This document shows positions 61,981 through 64,000 of a stretch of DNA of 64,000 nt, piece by piece. The notes under the pieces are model-generated. The model saw only the letters and a list, made by a program, of their open reading frames with translations, was not told the DNA's origin and made no database searches. Every line of letters starts with the position of its first letter. The first letter of the stretch is position 1. The stretch covers positions 1 through 64,000 of the forward strand of contig QCNR01000005.1 of the NCBI GenBank assembly GCA_003210075.1. The letters are read 5' to 3'. The translations under genes and the position numbers were made by a program. Source of the stretch: Pelagibacteraceae bacterium AG-426-G09. Lineage in GTDB: Bacteria; Pseudomonadota; Alphaproteobacteria; Pelagibacterales; Pelagibacteraceae.

Positions 61981-62538
61981 CTATCTCTTTCCACTTATTT
62001 TTTTTTGCTTAAGTTCATCCAATTTTTTATCAAATCCATATTCCTCATGAATTCCTTCATTAATTGTAAAACAAATTAAACCAGAATTTTTTGTAATTCT
62101 TATAAACTCATCTAATGCTGGAGGTTTAACATGTCCAAAAGTAAATGTTCCAACACACATAACTGCATCGTAAGTATTGTCTTCATGATTAATTTTTTGG
62201 TTTAAATCAACTTTTTCTAATGATTTATAAAGCCCCGGGGGTACTAGATCTAAAAGTTTTTGTGATAGATCGGCACCATAAAAATTAATAAAACCAAATT
62301 TTTTTAATTCAGCACCAACTAAACCGGTGCCACATCCAGCATCAAAAATTTTAATGTTTTTATCTTTTGCATGTTTATTAAAAACTTCTGAAGTTTCTTT
62401 TGGACCTGTATAATTCCAATCAACCATATCTTTATCATATTTATTTTCTTCTCCCCACTCATCATAATACTTCATTACTTCATCTGTTTTTTTTAATTTA
62501 TAAATTGGTACTTTATTTCCTACATCTTTTTGAGCCAT
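61981..62538 (-). CDS. Class I SAM-dependent methyltransferase, C-terminus lost by a poly(A) frameshift
   Basis: A 185-residue protein as read: SAM motif 'IFDAGCGTGLVGAELKKFG' near 64-82, 'DLSQKLLDL', 'YDAVMCVGTF' and 'GLICFTINEG'. At a run of nine A (61998-62006, minus strand) the reading shifts. In the next frame the product would continue 'NKWKEIEFFKSDY...LGLYEVIK' and stop at 61907, overlapping the Rieske ATG (TAATG) as other genes here do. A tenth A would give about 210 residues. So this is a truncated gene, an assembly indel or a slippage site. Its start is coupled (TAATG) to the DMGDH-like gene. Acceptor unknown. Confidence 0.75.
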   Translation of the reverse strand: MAQKDVGNKVPIYKLKKTDEVMKYYDEWGEENKYDKDMVDWNYTGPKETSEVFNKHAKDKNIKIFDAGCGTGLVGAELKKFGFINFYGADLSQKLLDLVPPGLYKSLEKVDLNQKINHEDNTYDAVMCVGTFTFGHVKPPALDEFIRITKNSGLICFTINEGIHEEYGFDKKLDELKQKKISGKR

Positions 62539-64000
62539 TAGCTTCTCATCTTTTGTCCACTTGGATCGTAGAGTGGTTCTTTAATTATTGAGCAATTAAA
62601 CAAATCTCCATTAATTTCTATCTGAATTCCTTTATCAGATTGTATTTCATTTTTATTTACATAAGAAAAGGCAATGCTTTTATTAACATAATGAGCAAAT
62701 CCACCAGAAGTAACGTATCCAATGCTTTTATCTTTTTTCATAACGGCTTCATTGTTAGTCACATCGATATCATTTGTTTTAACAATTAAAGAAACAAGTT
62801 GATTTGAGCTATTGTCTTTTATAGCATTTTCTTTTCCAATAAACTCTTTATCCCAATTTATAAATGTATCTAAACCGGTCTCTTTTGGAGTAAAATCAGG
62901 TCTATAATCTAATGTCCAAGCTCCCCAGTTCTTTTCCAGCCTCATTGACATCAATGCTCTTCCTCCAAAAGGTTTTATATTAAATTCCTTTCCAGCTTCC
63001 ATAATTTCTTCATAAAGTTTTAACTGAAAATGAGGAGCTACATAAATTTCATAACCCAATTCTCCAGTAAATGAAATTCTATTCACAATAGCAGGAACCC
63101 CTCCAACAAACATATATTTAGAATCTCTAAACTTTAGTTTAGAATTCGAAACATCATCTCTTGTTATTTTTTGTAACAATTCCCTCGACTTAGGGCCTGC
63201 AATTGACAAACCATGAAACTCATCCGATCTATTTTTGTATGATAAATTAAATTTATTTGTATGGCTTTCAAACCATCTTCTATGCATCTCTTGTGCGGCA
63301 CCGGAGCCAAAAACCATAAATTCGTTTTCGTCAAAACAAGCAACTGTTAAATCACCATACAATTTTCCCCTATATGACAGCATTGGCGATAAAGAGATTC
63401 TTCCTGGTTTAGGCAATCTTCCAGCTAAGATATGATCTAAAAATTTTCTTGCGTCGGGTCCTTTGAATTCATGTTTAGAAAAATTTGCAACCTCTATAAC
63501 TCCCACATTTTCCCTGACATTTATTACCTCTTTAGAGACATAGTTGTGTGATCTTGATCTTTTAATTGTTGGTTCTTCGTGAGCATCTTCTTTGTTGTTA
63601 GCAAACCACAAAACATTTTCTAAACCAAAACTATCACCCATTACTGCACCTTGATCTACAAAACGATCATACAATGCTGTTGTTTTCTGTTTTCTGCCTT
63701 TGGGTAAAGTTTCATTGGGAAAAGTCATAATAAATCTTCTTTCATAATTTTCTGAAGATTTAATGGTTCCATATTGTGGAGATGCATAATCTCCAAATCT
63801 AGCCACATCCATCGCCCAAACATCAATTGAAGGTTCTCCATCTATAATCCATTCTGCAATACATTTTCCAACTCCGCCACCTTGGCAAAATCCCGCCATT
63901 ACGCCAACAGCAACCCAATAATTTTTCAAACCAGGAACAGGTCCAATAAGAGGACTTCCATCTGGACCAAAAGTAAAAGGCCCATTAACTATATTTTTTA
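62538..64000 (-). CDS. Dimethylglycine dehydrogenase-like protein (C-terminal part)
   Basis: The C-terminal portion (487 codons) of an FAD and folate enzyme of about 800 residues; the N-terminal FAD domain lies beyond the right edge. The open frame runs to position 64000 with 'IVNGPFTFGPDGSPLIGPVPG', so the ATG-like start at 63929 is not real. The GcvT-like domain is present ('GPDARKFLDHI', 'IAGPKSRELLQKI', 'FTGELGYEIYVAP'). It is a paralogue of the protein at 35186. With the Rieske and methyltransferase genes it is probably part of betaine demethylation. It ends on the first base of the methyltransferase start (TAATG). Confidence 0.82.
   Translation of the reverse strand, partial: KNIVNGPFTFGPDGSPLIGPVPGLKNYWVAVGVMAGFCQGGGVGKCIAEWIIDGEPSIDVWAMDVARFGDYASPQYGTIKSSENYERRFIMTFPNETLPKGRKQKTTALYDRFVDQGAVMGDSFGLENVLWFANNKEDAHEEPTIKRSRSHNYVSKEVINVRENVGVIEVANFSKHEFKGPDARKFLDHILAGRLPKPGRISLSPMLSYRGKLYGDLTVACFDENEFMVFGSGAAQEMHRRWFESHTNKFNLSYKNRSDEFHGLSIAGPKSRELLQKITRDDVSNSKLKFRDSKYMFVGGVPAIVNRISFTGELGYEIYVAPHFQLKLYEEIMEAGKEFNIKPFGGRALMSMRLEKNWGAWTLDYRPDFTPKETGLDTFINWDKEFIGKENAIKDNSSNQLVSLIVKTNDIDVTNNEAVMKKDKSIGYVTSGGFAHYVNKSIAFSYVNKNEIQSDKGIQIEINGDLFNCSIIKEPLYDPSGQKMRS

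Noticed and set aside
63929-63931. Start of the second DMGDH-like gene at 63929
   Set aside because: The codon is an internal TTG; the frame stays open with family sequence to the window edge, so the gene is partial.
1-64000. tRNA, rRNA, CRISPR, insertion sequence or phage genes
   Set aside because: Reading both strands I saw no such structures; the phage-like flavour of the small 2OG oxygenase and kinase genes alone is not evidence for a prophage.

Overview
The window looks like a piece of an alphaproteobacterial SAR11 (Pelagibacterales) chromosome. It is very AT-rich (about 70% by eye). Genes are packed tightly: convergent genes abut or overlap at their stops, and start/stop overlaps of the TAATG and ATGA type are common. 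The content is the SAR11 repertoire of high-affinity ABC transporters and oxidative catabolism of compatible solutes (taurine, betaines, carnitine, probably DMSP and a sugar osmolyte). I saw no rRNA, tRNA, CRISPR array, insertion sequence or prophage, and no gene-free stretch longer than 300 bases. All assignments come from motif recognition without database searches.

Layout. 1-6045: the start of a LysE-type exporter, a creatinase-like M24 protein, a 60-residue Cys-rich protein behind two Fur-type boxes, and a minus-strand operon of a class III aminotransferase (probably taurine:pyruvate), alanine dehydrogenase, an OrdL-type FAD oxidoreductase and two small exported or membrane proteins. 6258-11064: a divergent tauABC-like transporter with an oversized permease, and an Ldh2-type dehydrogenase. 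11135-15578: a tandem-HTH regulator with a direct-repeat operator at its start codon, a bile-acid-type symporter, a phosphotransacetylase-like gene and a histidinol-dehydrogenase homologue resembling HpsN. 15579-21879: a sugar ABC transporter with a GH63-type hydrolase, a candidate glucosylglycerate or mannosylglycerate module. 21902-27762: ArgO exporter, thiolase and a Fur-box-controlled ferric iron ABC operon that includes a 56-residue Cys-rich gene. 27799-31839: LysR regulator, AcuI-type reductase, FolE, HisI, a 2OG oxygenase and a DUF2237 protein. 31841-37618: dimethylglycine dehydrogenase-like protein, EtfB, EtfA and ETF-ubiquinone oxidoreductase in one operon, a complete electron route from an N-methyl substrate to quinone.

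41776-51323 is a quaternary-amine locus: gamma-butyrobetaine-hydroxylase-like protein, ProXWV betaine transporter, SDR, BKACE enzyme, hotdog thioesterase, a frameshifted TauD, a PhnZ/TmpB-type HD-domain oxygenase and a choline-dehydrogenase-like GMC protein. 54946-64000 is a long minus-strand operon: a second dimethylglycine-dehydrogenase-like protein (running off the window), methyltransferase, Rieske oxygenase, SET-domain protein, DddP-like DMSP lyase, APS-kinase-like kinase, nucleotidyltransferase, HalD/BesD-like hydroxylase, carnitine 3-dehydrogenase, GFA-family protein, enoyl-CoA hydratase and CoA-binding protein.

Taken together, several routes converge on glycine betaine: choline by the GMC oxidase, carnitine by dehydrogenase, BKACE and thioesterase, and possibly trimethylaminoethylphosphonate by a TmpA/TmpB-like pair. 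Betaine can then be demethylated by the Rieske and dimethylglycine-dehydrogenase-type enzymes, with electrons passed through ETF. Non-obvious features are the PhnZ/TmpB-type protein, two Fur-linked Cys-rich microproteins, hairpins placed after all four complete solute-binding-protein genes, permeases with added periplasmic domains, and two genes broken exactly at poly(A) tracts.
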